Source of the DNA: Aquimarina agarivorans
GTDB taxonomy: Bacteria > Bacteroidota > Bacteroidia > Flavobacteriales > Flavobacteriaceae
Direction: 5' to 3'
Length of the DNA stretch: 32,061 nucleotides
Assembly (NCBI RefSeq): GCF_000218485.1
Contig: NZ_AFPB01000183.1
Location: 1-32,061 of the forward strand
Below, in pieces: positions 8,315 to 16,168 of this stretch. The notes under the pieces were generated by a model that made no database searches, was not told the DNA's origin, and saw nothing but the letters and a program-made list of their open reading frames with translations. Position numbers and translations under genes: made by a program. Numbering within the stretch: position 1 is the first letter of the stretch; each line of letters begins with the position of its first letter.

Positions 8315-9881
8315 CTAAAGCGATTGCTACATCTTGTAAATCACCTCCAAATTCAATTCCAGGAATACTAACTATTTGATAACTATCCAAACCACCAGTG
8401 TTAGGAATTACTTTTGTAGCCAATGTAGTAGTACCTGCATCACGTTGAAGTACAAACAAATGCCCTGCTGATGCTGATGAAACTACTATTTGAACAGTGT
8501 AAGTCCCCGTAGTTTTTATAAATCCATTAGCATGTACTACTACTGATTCGCCAGCTTTAAAACCTGTTAAAATACCTTCTCCATCAAACGAATCTACACT
8601 CAATCCTGGGGATATAAAGTCAATTCTTGATTTTGTTGCAGCATCTAACTGTGTTGGCTTTTCAACTTCAAATTTTGTTCCTGCTCCATTAGGCACTAAT
8701 GCACTATCAACAGGACCTTCTTCAATAACCTCAGCTGGCTCACATGATCCAAAACTATCTGTATTCCAATTTTCAACTATACATTTTACAAAATTTCCTG
8801 AAATTGTTAGTTCATCATTCAATAAACCGTCAATACTTTTGTTTCCTTGAATAACTGACGCACCTTCAAATTTATCAGATATTGACCAGTTGGCATGACT
8901 TATATTATTTTCTTTCATGAACTGCATCCATTTCTGAGTTTCATCACCTGCCACTGCGCCATCTCCACTTGCTTCAACTGTTCCCCACTCGGTAACAAAT
9001 AATGCAATTCCTTTATCTAAAGCGCTTTTTGCTGCGCCTCTTAAAGCAATATGCTCTGGCTGACCTGCATAAAAATGTAACGTATAAGCCACATTTAAAT
9101 TTTGAGAAGCACTAAAACCTAAATCTGCTTTTGTGATTGGATTATCTGCTGCTGCTCCTACTCCTTGAGAAAACCCTGGAGTACCCACAATAATCATATT
9201 ATCGGGATCAATTTCTCTAATTGCCTTAATCACATCAATAGCATAAGGTTTAATAACTTGAGACCATGTTTCTGTAAATTGTCCAAATGCAGCACCATCA
9301 ATATTATTTGCTCTGTTTTTTGCTAAACCAATTGGCTCATTAAATATTTCGTAAATAATATGATCATTATTTCCGTAAGTCCTTGCTATTTCTGTAAAAA
9401 ACTCAATAGCTTCATCTTTATAAAAATGTGCAAAATGAGAATGGAAATCAACTAATACATAAATATCATTTGCAATAGCTGCGTCTATTATCGTTTTAAC
9501 TTTTGCTAATTCTCCCTCAGGATTATTAAAATACCCTCTTCCACTTGGATTTACTACTCGCGAATCAGGAAAACCAGCACTTGTAGGTGGTACACCACCA
9601 TCACCATCAGCTTCCTCAACAGCCATAGCTGCTCTTACAACGCCTGCCTTCCAATTTTGAGCTAAATGATCCACAACTTCTTTTGTGTAAAATTTACCTC
9701 CAACTGTTTGAAATCCACTCCAAAACATGCTGTTTCCAGCAACACTGAAAGGAACTCCGTTTTTATTTTCAATTTGATTTCCGTCTACTTGCATTCGACC
9801 ATTTGTACTAACAACACCTTGAGCTAGGGCAATTGATGCTGTTAATAAGGAAGAAAAAAGAGTAATTATGCTTTTTTTCAT
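8286..9881 (-). CDS. GH5 endoglucanase (cellulase), frameshifted before its sorting domain
   Basis: Encodes 531 residues. The signal peptide is MKKSIITLFSSLLTASIALA. The GH5 catalytic domain (about 25-370) resembles the GH5_2 cellulases: VLVDFHSH near 140, acid/base Glu182 in IFNEPIG, nucleophile Glu298 in LFVTEWGT, and HANWSISDK near 335. After a linker, a beta-sandwich of about 130 residues (395-525) resembles a CBM6-type carbohydrate-binding module. The expected substrate is a beta-1,4-glucan. The frame stops at TGTS-stop exactly where the T9SS sorting domain should start; that domain lies in the next frame. As written, the enzyme would reach the periplasm via Sec but lack the signal for outer-membrane export. 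A sequencing error is an alternative. It has no PUL neighbours. Confidence 0.92.
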   Translation of the reverse strand: MKKSIITLFSSLLTASIALAQGVVSTNGRMQVDGNQIENKNGVPFSVAGNSMFWSGFQTVGGKFYTKEVVDHLAQNWKAGVVRAAMAVEEADGDGGVPPTSAGFPDSRVVNPSGRGYFNNPEGELAKVKTIIDAAIANDIYVLVDFHSHFAHFYKDEAIEFFTEIARTYGNNDHIIYEIFNEPIGLAKNRANNIDGAAFGQFTETWSQVIKPYAIDVIKAIREIDPDNMIIVGTPGFSQGVGAAADNPITKADLGFSASQNLNVAYTLHFYAGQPEHIALRGAAKSALDKGIALFVTEWGTVEASGDGAVAGDETQKWMQFMKENNISHANWSISDKFEGASVIQGNKSIDGLLNDELTISGNFVKCIVENWNTDSFGSCEPAEVIEEGPVDSALVPNGAGTKFEVEKPTQLDAATKSRIDFISPGLSVDSFDGEGILTGFKAGESVVVHANGFIKTTGTYTVQIVVSSASAGHLFVLQRDAGTTTLATKVIPNTGGLDSYQIVSIPGIEFGGDLQDVAIALGGTKETGTS

Positions 9882-10534
9882 AAATTAAAGATTGTTGTAT
9901 AGTTTTTAATTGTGCATGCATAACGTTGACTTACAATTTAAATTTTACGCTTATTTGTAAGAAAAATAACCCAACTACCTACATTAGCAATTATTTTTAT
10001 ATAAAATAAAACCCTAAACAACATTTAATCCCACAAAAAATGTTTTAAATCTAAATTGAAACCCCTAAAATGCTTGTTAGAAAAAAAATATTACAACTGA
10101 AATACCAAAAAACCCAAGAACTCTTACAAAAACATGATATATAATTGAATATTAATTAACTAATAAACATCAACAAAAACAAAAATCGCTATAAATACAT
10201 AATATTCGACAACAAGAATATTTTAATTTAAGTATCAAATTAGTTTTAAAAGTTATTTTAAAATAATCTTCTCCTTTTTTTCATGCTTTGGTCATAGATT
10301 GATTTGTTTTAACTTATTAATTATAAAATACCGTTATACCAGTTTTGATTTAAAATTAATCAAATAAAATTTACTTTTTTTTGATTGGACAATAAAAAAA
10401 TATAAGCATAATCTTAGCTACAGTATTGTCGTATTTTAAAGTATCAAACAAAAAGAACTATTCTGAATAGATAATTTAATGTCGGAAACGGTATTATTTT
10501 AGTGTTTTCCTTTTATAGTATATTAAAAACACAA
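9882..10534. other. Long AT-rich intergenic region upstream of the GH5 gene
   Basis: About 650 bp with no credible reading frame or RNA gene. Near the GH5 start there is a perfect 7-bp inverted repeat, CTTACAA (9930-9936) and TTGTAAG (9955-9961), plus the palindrome TGCATGCA at 9913-9920. Either might belong to the control region of the GH5 gene, but I found no exact TAnnTTTG box for that gene. The rest is featureless AT-rich DNA. Confidence 0.45.
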
Positions 10535-10568
10535 AAAACGTTTAAAAATTTTACTTTTTAAACGTTTT
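10535..10568 (-). terminator. Terminator of the large AraC-type gene
   Basis: A perfect 14-bp inverted repeat, AAAACGTTTAAAAA (10535-10548) and TTTTTAAACGTTTT (10555-10568), with a 6-nt loop, followed on the minus strand by TTGTGTTTTT. It lies 40 bp after the stop codon. Confidence 0.75.
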
Positions 10569-10607
10569 CCACTTCATAAACTAAAACTAACTAATAAATA
10601 TCTTGTT

Positions 10608-11618
10608 TTAAATAGCAACAGTAACTCTACATTTGTTTAAATATTCGTTTGGGCTGCACCCGTATTTTTTTCTGAAAATCTTTGAAAAGTAGCTTCTACT
10701 ACTAAATCCTATAGTATATACTATTTGCGATACGTTAAGATCCGTATTTTTAATTAATCGTTCTGATTCTTCAACACGCAAATTTTTTATGTAATCCGTT
10801 ACCGTTCTGTTGTATAAAAGCTTAAAGCCTTCCTGTAATTTTGCTGCTGATATTCCTGTCTGATCCATCAACATATCAATGCTATACGGTTCAGCAACAT
10901 TATTTTTTATATGCTCTCCAAGTTCTTGAATTGTAGATAGCTCTCTTCTAGTTAAAGAACTTGCGTGAAGCGTTTTATTTTCAATATCTTTTTTGTGATG
11001 TTGTATTTCCATACCTAAAATTAGTTGTACTGTTCCTTCAATTAAAAGTTTTCGAACAATACCCGTTTCAGTAATATCATTTAAAGCATTTATTTGTGAA
11101 GAAATTTTCAAATTAATTGAACCAAAATAAGCAAACTTATTATTCTTCATTTTTTCTGAAAATAATGAATGTACCTTAGCTATCATTGGCGAAGGCGGTG
11201 TATCTATTATATTACAAATTGAAATTAAAATGAAACGAGTGGCTGTATTTGCTCTAAAGCTTAATTTTATATCTTCAGTTTTATGCGCTACAATTGCCGT
11301 CTGAAATTCGTTTAAAGGATTTATTATGTTTGAATCGCCAAAAGATTGACCTAAATTTCCTTTTTGACAGTATAAGAAATTGACTGCGTTGTAATTTTTA
11401 GGAGGAAATCCTATTGAAAATTGTTGTTTTGAAATAATATTAAATTCAAAAAAGAATTCATTTTTTCTAATTTCAATTGCTTTTACCGCACCTTTTACTT
11501 TTAAATTATTAAGATTCATTACGTACTCACCAAATTTTTGATGAAACTCCCCTCCAAATTGTTTTTCAATGGTTTTAAAAAAATTCTTTGACTTTGATAA
11601 TTTTAATGCAGCTTCCAT
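10608..11618 (-). CDS. AraC-family transcriptional regulator
   Basis: Encodes 336 residues. The C-terminal about 100 residues are a standard AraC/XylS double helix-turn-helix: ELGEHIKNNVAEPYSIDMLM, then GISAAKLQEGFKLLYNRTV, DYIKNLRVEESERLIKNTDL, and the signature IVYTIGFSSRSYFSKIFRKK with GCSPNEY. The N-terminal about 220 residues are a mixed alpha/beta region without a recognisable ligand domain or membrane segment, so the inducer is unknown. It is a single gene. A pair of 18-bp direct repeats with 21-bp period lies 63-101 bp upstream of the ATG, a typical place for autoregulatory binding. Target genes are not evident. The divergent-side neighbour GH5 gene lies downstream and need not be its target. 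Confidence 0.93.
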   Translation of the reverse strand: MEAALKLSKSKNFFKTIEKQFGGEFHQKFGEYVMNLNNLKVKGAVKAIEIRKNEFFFEFNIISKQQFSIGFPPKNYNAVNFLYCQKGNLGQSFGDSNIINPLNEFQTAIVAHKTEDIKLSFRANTATRFILISICNIIDTPPSPMIAKVHSLFSEKMKNNKFAYFGSINLKISSQINALNDITETGIVRKLLIEGTVQLILGMEIQHHKKDIENKTLHASSLTRRELSTIQELGEHIKNNVAEPYSIDMLMDQTGISAAKLQEGFKLLYNRTVTDYIKNLRVEESERLIKNTDLNVSQIVYTIGFSSRSYFSKIFRKKYGCSPNEYLNKCRVTVAI

Positions 11619-11680
11619 ACTATTAATTTTTTGAGTGTTACTTCGTTTGTGGTTACAAAGTTCGTGTTATAGTGCACCTT

Positions 11681-11719
11681 TTTTGTTACACAATTTTTCG
11701 ATTTTGTTACACAATTTTT
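11681..11719. promoter_or_regulatory. Direct repeats with 21-bp period, candidate AraC operator
   Basis: The 18-mer TTTTGTTACACAATTTTT occurs exactly twice, at 11681-11698 and 11702-11719, so equivalent bases are 21 bp (two helical turns) apart. Each copy contains the small dyad TTGT-TAC-ACAA. A weaker GTTACAAA lies at 11652-11659. The repeats lie just upstream of the AraC-type gene starting at 11618. AraC-family dimers commonly bind direct repeats at about this spacing, so an autoregulatory operator is inferred. Confidence 0.5.
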
Positions 11720-11824
11720 TGAAAATGCTGGATTTTGAGACTTTTATTGTAAAAAAAATGTTAAAATAAATAAAACAGCTAATTATATTCAATTAATCAG
11801 TATCGTATAGTATCATAAAAAAAA

Positions 11825-11868
11825 TAATCAGGGCTTAAATCCAAAAAAATAGATTTAAGCCCTGATTA
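11825..11868 (-). terminator. Terminator of the AraC-receiver operon
   Basis: A perfect 17-bp stem (11825-11841 with 11852-11868, core CAGGGCTTAAATC) and 10-nt loop. On the minus strand it is followed by a run of T residues (ATTTTTTTTATG). It ends the operon whose last stop codon is at 11896. Confidence 0.9.
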
Positions 11869-11895
11869 CTATAAAGAGTATGGTACGTTATTATC

Positions 11896-12342
11896 CTATA
11901 TTTTTAATAAAAAGTTTTCTCTTTTCAAATTAGAGGTATGGTATTGCCAATTAATTTTGAGTACTTCCTTAATAGCTGATTTTAATTTTTTAAAACTATT
12001 GGGTTTATTTATATATACGTTAGCACCAAGTACAAAAGTTTTTTCAATATCCTTATCCGAGCACGAGGTAGAATAAATAGCCACGGATAACTTGTCCAAA
12101 AGGTCATTTTTTCTAATTTCGGTAAGACATTCCAAACCATTTTTGATAGGCATATTCAAGTCCAAAAATATTACTTGTGGTAAATTTTGGTCTGGTATAG
12201 TAATATAATCTATAAACTCTTGTCCGTTGGTAAACATAGACAAGTTGGTGTTCATGTTGATTTCATCAATAGCTTCTTTAAAAAAAGTTCTATCATCTTC
12301 ATCATCATCTACTAGTACGATATTTAATGGATCCTTAATCAT
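11896..12342 (-). CDS. Stand-alone CheY-like response regulator
   Basis: Encodes 148 residues, a single receiver domain with no output domain. The acidic pocket is VDDDEDDR (residues 11-18), the phospho-acceptor is Asp61 in IFLDLNMP, the switch Ser/Thr lies in AIYSTS, and the conserved Lys in YINKPNS. It lies 14 bp downstream of a small AraC-type gene on the same strand, in one operon, and just across from a divergent PAS histidine kinase. Members of this Rcp1-like receiver group often pair with PAS-type hybrid or soluble kinases. The kinase encoded at 13115 is the obvious candidate phosphodonor, and the AraC protein a candidate downstream partner. Both links are inference from context. Confidence 0.93.
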   Translation of the reverse strand: MIKDPLNIVLVDDDEDDRTFFKEAIDEINMNTNLSMFTNGQEFIDYITIPDQNLPQVIFLDLNMPIKNGLECLTEIRKNDLLDKLSVAIYSTSCSDKDIEKTFVLGANVYINKPNSFKKLKSAIKEVLKINWQYHTSNLKRENFLLKI

Positions 12343-12356
12343 AAGGTAATAATGAT

Positions 12357-12908
12357 TTAATTAGTTAAAGCCTTGCGTTGGGCAATAATTTTTTGAAATA
12401 ATGTTGGTGTTATTCCAGTTGTTTTTTTGAATTGACGCGACAAATGCGCTACACTACTGTAACCTAATTGAAAAGCAACTTCTGTTAAGGTTAAACTTTC
12501 GGTAGTTAATAATTCTTTTGCTTTGTCAATTTTTGTTATAATTGTAAAATTTTCAATAGATGAATATGTGTTTTCAGAAAATAAATTTGATAAATATGCG
12601 TATGAATACCCAAGCCTTTCCGCTAAATAATCTGAAAAATTTTGAGTTATTGTTTCATTGGAGTTAATCATTCCATTGATTGTATCTTTTATTTTTTGAA
12701 CCAATTGTGTTTTGTGATCATTTATGATACTAATACCGTACGTTGAAAGCAAAATAGTAAGTTCTTCCATTTTTTTCATATTTACGGGCTGCAAAAATTC
12801 AACTTCACCAAATCCATTTATTTTATATGGAATAGCTAGTTTATTAAGCTGTTCCTCCAACACACTTTTAAATGTAACATTAATATCATACTTTAGTTGT
12901 AATTTCAT
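12357..12908 (-). CDS. Small AraC-type regulator with unusual N-terminal domain
   Basis: Encodes 183 residues. The C-terminal part (about 90-178) is an AraC/XylS DNA-binding domain: DYLAERLGYSYAYLSNLF, then IDKAKELLTTESLTLTEVAF, and QLGYSSVAHLSRQFKKTTGI with TPTLFQK. The N-terminal 65 residues form a compact alternating beta/alpha pattern (MKLQLKYDINVTF.., then YKINGFGEVEFL, then a helix ending in STYGISIIND) resembling an ACT-like or ferredoxin-like fold; that likeness is inference. It is the first gene of an operon with the receiver at 11896 and is divergent from the kinase at 13115, with a 206-bp shared control region. It likely serves as the DNA-binding output of this signalling module. 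Confidence 0.9.
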   Translation of the reverse strand: MKLQLKYDINVTFKSVLEEQLNKLAIPYKINGFGEVEFLQPVNMKKMEELTILLSTYGISIINDHKTQLVQKIKDTINGMINSNETITQNFSDYLAERLGYSYAYLSNLFSENTYSSIENFTIITKIDKAKELLTTESLTLTEVAFQLGYSSVAHLSRQFKKTTGITPTLFQKIIAQRKALTN

Positions 12909-12957
12909 TGTTCTATTAGTTTGATAAAATGTTTAATCTTTTTTTTAAATGATTACA

Positions 12958-12965
12958 CAAATATA
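12958..12965 (-). promoter_or_regulatory. Putative -7 promoter box of the small AraC operon
   Basis: The minus strand reads TATATTTG, an exact TAnnTTTG match 50 bp before the ATG at 12908. The overlapping plus-strand TTACACAA at 12953-12960 recurs in the direct repeats at 11681-11719. Confidence 0.5.
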
Positions 12966-13114
12966 AAGTTTATATATTCAATATTATAATTTAATTTTGC
13001 TGTTATAGTGATATTATGGACTCTATCGAGCAAATAAGTTAGATAAATACTAATTTGTTTGTTGATTATAGGTCCTAATTAAATAAAAAAATACATTCGA
13101 TTTCAAAAATACTT

Positions 13115-14713
13115 ATGTCAAACACTTCAATTACAGACATGTCAACTGACAATTCACAGTTATTTATTAATATTTTTTCAAACACTATTGACGGCATTTT
13201 AATTACTGACGCAATATCTGGAAATTCCGATGAAATAATCATTAAATACGGAAATAAAGTTTTTTGCGATATGTTCCATATTTCTGAAAAAGATATTAAA
13301 GGAAAAAGTTTTAAAAGTTTACCCCAGTCTGAACGAATTTTTTATATTTTAAATGAACTCACATTAAGTAATACTAAAATAGAAACACAAAGGATTCCCT
13401 TAATAAATTATGGAATTGAAGGTGAATTTTATGATTTTGAGCTGGACATTATCCCCATATTTGAATTGCAACAATTAAGTAAATGGGCATTAACGTTTAG
13501 AGATGTGTCCGACAGAGTGGCTCCAATGGTTAGTAAGCTAAAGCAAACGGAAAGCTTTAATAAAATCATTTTAGAAAATAGCCCTGATTGTTTAAAAATT
13601 TTAGATAATGAAGGAAAACTAAAATTCATGAATTACAACGGCTTATGCCAAATGGAAATTGATAATTTTGAAGAGTTTGAGGACAAATACTGGTGGGATT
13701 TGTGGGGAAAGGGAAATGAAAATATAGTTAAAAAGGCAGTTGATAAAGCTATTCATGGAGATGTTGCTCAATTTACTGCCTACTGTCCTACTGCAAAAGG
13801 TACTCCTAAATGGTGGAACGTTAATGTTATACCAGTGGTTAACGACGAAAAGCAAGGAGTTTATCAGTTACTGTCAGTGTCAAGGGATATTACTGAACAA
13901 AGACGAATAGAAGAAGAAATTAAGGATCATAATAAAAACTTAGAAAGTAAGGTTGTTGAACGGACACAAGAGCTGATACTAAAAAATGTAGAATTGGAAA
14001 GAATTAACTCTGAAATGGAGTTGTTTAATAGAGTAGCCAGCCATGATTTGCAAGAACCACTCCGAAAAATACAAATGTTTACTAGTCGTATTATTGATTC
14101 CGACGATAAGCTGGGAGATGCTAAAGGACAATTCGATAAAATAATGGCTACCACTAAGCGCATGCGCAGCATGATCCAGTCTTTACATGAATTTACCGCA
14201 ACTAAGGATACTGATGAATCTAAAGAAGACTGTCAATTACCAATAATAATTAATAAGGCCATTGAAGATTTGGAAGATGAAATTAAAATATCAAATGCCC
14301 AAATTTACTTTGAGGATCTTCCAATGATTAGAGGGTACAAAACGCTACTGTATCAATTGTTTCGAAATTTGATTCAGAACAGTATAAAATATGCCAAAAA
14401 AAATGTTCATCCTGTAATCAAATTTTCATATTCAGTTATTGATGAAGATGAAATTTTGTTTGAAAATGCTTCTAAAGCAAAAGAGTTTCATGAAATTTTA
14501 GTGAATGATAACGGTATTGGCTTTGATAATTCGTATTCTGAAAAAATATTTGAACCCTTTGAACGCTTACACGGAAAGCATGAATATTCCGGAACTGGGA
14601 TTGGCCTATCTATTTGTAAAAGTATTATGCTGAATCACAAAGGTTGGATTATGGTTGATTCTGAACCAGGAATTGGAAGTACTTTTAAATTGTATTTTCC
14701 AAAATATTCTTAA
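13115..14713 (+). CDS. Soluble PAS-domain sensor histidine kinase
   Basis: Encodes 532 residues with no signal peptide or transmembrane helix, so cytoplasmic. Two PAS domains come first (about 15-130 and 145-265, the second ending in the typical LLSVSRDITEQ). A coiled-coil linker follows to about 300, then a HisKA domain with phospho-acceptor His310 in VASHDLQEPLRKI. Last comes an HATPase domain: N box FRNLIQNSIKYAKKN, G1 NDNGIGFD, F box EPFERLHG, G2 GTGIGLSI. It is divergent from the AraC-receiver operon, the receiver of which is its likely partner. This HisKA subtype (SHDLQEPLR) is shared with bacteriophytochrome-like kinases. No cofactor-binding residue is evident in the PAS domains, so the signal is unknown. 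Confidence 0.95.
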   Translation: MSNTSITDMSTDNSQLFINIFSNTIDGILITDAISGNSDEIIIKYGNKVFCDMFHISEKDIKGKSFKSLPQSERIFYILNELTLSNTKIETQRIPLINYGIEGEFYDFELDIIPIFELQQLSKWALTFRDVSDRVAPMVSKLKQTESFNKIILENSPDCLKILDNEGKLKFMNYNGLCQMEIDNFEEFEDKYWWDLWGKGNENIVKKAVDKAIHGDVAQFTAYCPTAKGTPKWWNVNVIPVVNDEKQGVYQLLSVSRDITEQRRIEEEIKDHNKNLESKVVERTQELILKNVELERINSEMELFNRVASHDLQEPLRKIQMFTSRIIDSDDKLGDAKGQFDKIMATTKRMRSMIQSLHEFTATKDTDESKEDCQLPIIINKAIEDLEDEIKISNAQIYFEDLPMIRGYKTLLYQLFRNLIQNSIKYAKKNVHPVIKFSYSVIDEDEILFENASKAKEFHEILVNDNGIGFDNSYSEKIFEPFERLHGKHEYSGTGIGLSICKSIMLNHKGWIMVDSEPGIGSTFKLYFPKYS

Positions 14714-14714
14714 A

Positions 14715-14748
14715 AAAAAGAGACTGCCATTATGAACAGTCTCTTTTT
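14715..14748. terminator. Bidirectional terminator, kinase / HU
   Basis: The stem AAAAAGAGACTG (14715-14726) / CAGTCTCTTTTT (14737-14748), 12 bp with a 10-nt loop, lies between the convergent kinase and HU genes. T runs follow on both strands. Confidence 0.88.
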
Positions 14749-14765
14749 GTAATAAAAAATAAATA

Positions 14766-15038
14766 TTAGTTAACTGAAGCGGATAATTCAGAACCTGCTT
14801 TAAACTTAACAACATTTTTTGCAGCAATTTTAATTGTCTTTCCAGTTTGCGGATTTCTTCCATCTCTAGCAGCTCTTTCAGAAACTGACCAAGATCCAAA
14901 TCCAACAAGTGATACACGGTCACCCTTCTTTAACGTTTTCTCTACATCACCTAAGAAAGTTTCTAGAGCAACTTTAGCTGCAGCTTTAGTGATACCTGCA
15001 CTTTCAGCCATGCTTTCAATTAATTCTGTTTTGTTCAT
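14766..15038 (-). CDS. hup: HU-family DNA-binding protein
   Basis: Encodes 90 residues, the standard length of HU. It begins MNKTELIESMAESAGITKAA and carries the signature VGFGSWSVSERAARDGRNP with the DNA-intercalating beta-arm RNPQTGKTI near residues 61-69. It ends with the usual helix-strand (VVKFKAGSELSASVN). A small basic nucleoid protein that bends and packages DNA, acting as a homodimer or heterodimer. A well-placed promoter (TAnnTTTG with upstream TTG, 19-bp spacing) lies 54 bp upstream, in keeping with strong expression. It is transcribed in the same direction as the fmt operon but is separated from it by a terminator. Confidence 0.96.
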   Translation of the reverse strand: MNKTELIESMAESAGITKAAAKVALETFLGDVEKTLKKGDRVSLVGFGSWSVSERAARDGRNPQTGKTIKIAAKNVVKFKAGSELSASVN

Positions 15039-15091
15039 AATTAACGATTTAAAATTAGTATAGTGTTTAATCCAATTCGATTATACAATCA

Positions 15092-15121
15092 CAAATTTAT
15101 ATGCTTTTTCCTCTCATACAA
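15092..15121 (-). promoter_or_regulatory. Promoter of the HU gene
   Basis: On the minus strand the -7 box TAAATTTG (15092-15099) is preceded, 19 nt upstream, by a TTG (15119-15121). This is the best full -33/-7 Bacteroidetes promoter match in the window. Confidence 0.6.
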
Positions 15122-15176
15122 GTCGTAGCCTACGTTTTAGGGGCTTTTGTTAATAAAACATTAATATTGTTAATAA

Positions 15177-15198
15177 AAGCAAGGCTTTTACCCTGCTT
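15177..15198 (-). terminator. Terminator of the recQ-fmt operon
   Basis: The minus-strand hairpin AAGCAGGG-(6 nt)-CCTTGCTT (one G-U pair) is followed by TTATTAAC. It lies 24 bp after the fmt stop codon. Confidence 0.7.
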
Positions 15199-15221
15199 AA
15201 AACGTTTGAAATGGGGCCGTT

Positions 15222-16166
15222 TTAGTCAAAAAACGCGTTTTTATCAAAAGAAAACCCATTAAGTAAATCTTTAATTTCCATTGCTTTTTTGCCAGGAAGC
15301 TGCATCTTATTTATAAAAATACATCCTCCATTGACAAACACTTTCACCTTTTTATCAATTTCTATAATGGTACCATAAGTTTCATTGTGTTGCTTTTTCT
15401 CAAAAGAAATACTTAAAATTTTGACTTTTTGCTTTTTGTTCTTGTCGTTTAAAAAACACCATGCTGAAGGATAAGGACTCAGTCCTCTTACTAAATTATA
15501 AATTTGTTGTCCTTGAATGGACCAATTGATTTTGGTATTTTCTTTAGTTAGTTTGTAGGCTGTTTTAGGTTCTCTTTCGGGTTGAATAGTTGTTTTCACT
15601 TTGCCACTTTCAATCAAATCAACAGTTTCTAGCACTAATTGTGCTCCTTGATTCATTAATTTGTCATGCAGCTCCCCTGCTGTTTCTATTTCTGAAATTG
15701 GTATTTGCTGTTGCAAAATTATATTCCCTGTATCTATTTTCTCATCAATGAAAAATGTGGTATTTCCCGTTAAGGTTTCTCCATTAATTACTGCCCAATT
15801 TATTGGAGCTGCGCCCCTATACTCAGGCAATAATGAAGCGTGCAAATTAAATGTACCAAATTTTGGCATGGCCCATACCACTTTTGGCAGCATTCTGAAT
15901 GCTACAATAATTTGCAAATCTGCTCGCAATGCTTTTAAATCTTCTAAAAAAATTTCAGATTTTAAATTAGTAGGCTGAAAAACTGGCAGTTGCACTGATT
16001 CGGCATACAATTTTACTGCGGAAGCTTTCAGTTTTTGCCCTCTTCCTGCTGGTCGGTCAGGAGCAGTAATTACTCCTACTACATTGTAATTATTTTCAAC
16101 CAAACTTTTTAAGGAAGCCACTGCAAAATCAGGCGTGCCCATAAAAACTATATTTAGGTTTTTCAT
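15222..16166 (-). CDS. fmt: Methionyl-tRNA formyltransferase
   Basis: Encodes 314 residues from the ATG at 16166, which gives the classic start MKNLNIVFMGTPDFAVASL. A TTG 6 bp earlier would overlap the recQ stop by four bases but adds nothing. The enzyme formylates initiator Met-tRNA with 10-formyl-tetrahydrofolate. Visible motifs are APDRPAGRGQKL near residue 38, FNLHASLLPEYRGAAPINWA near residue 106 with the catalytic Asn and His, and the DTGNI segment with the catalytic Asp (around 144). The C-terminal OB-like domain begins near 205 (LVRGLSPYPSAW). Length is normal. It is the last gene of the AAA-recQ-fmt operon, two bases after the recQ stop. Confidence 0.97.
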   Translation of the reverse strand: MKNLNIVFMGTPDFAVASLKSLVENNYNVVGVITAPDRPAGRGQKLKASAVKLYAESVQLPVFQPTNLKSEIFLEDLKALRADLQIIVAFRMLPKVVWAMPKFGTFNLHASLLPEYRGAAPINWAVINGETLTGNTTFFIDEKIDTGNIILQQQIPISEIETAGELHDKLMNQGAQLVLETVDLIESGKVKTTIQPEREPKTAYKLTKENTKINWSIQGQQIYNLVRGLSPYPSAWCFLNDKNKKQKVKILSISFEKKQHNETYGTIIEIDKKVKVFVNGGCIFINKMQLPGKKAMEIKDLLNGFSFDKNAFFD

Positions 16167-16168
16167 GC

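Noticed and set aside
14606..14923. Open frame antisense to the end of the kinase gene and overlapping HU.
   Set aside because: It runs through a terminator and overlaps the well-supported HU gene in another frame; it is a shadow.
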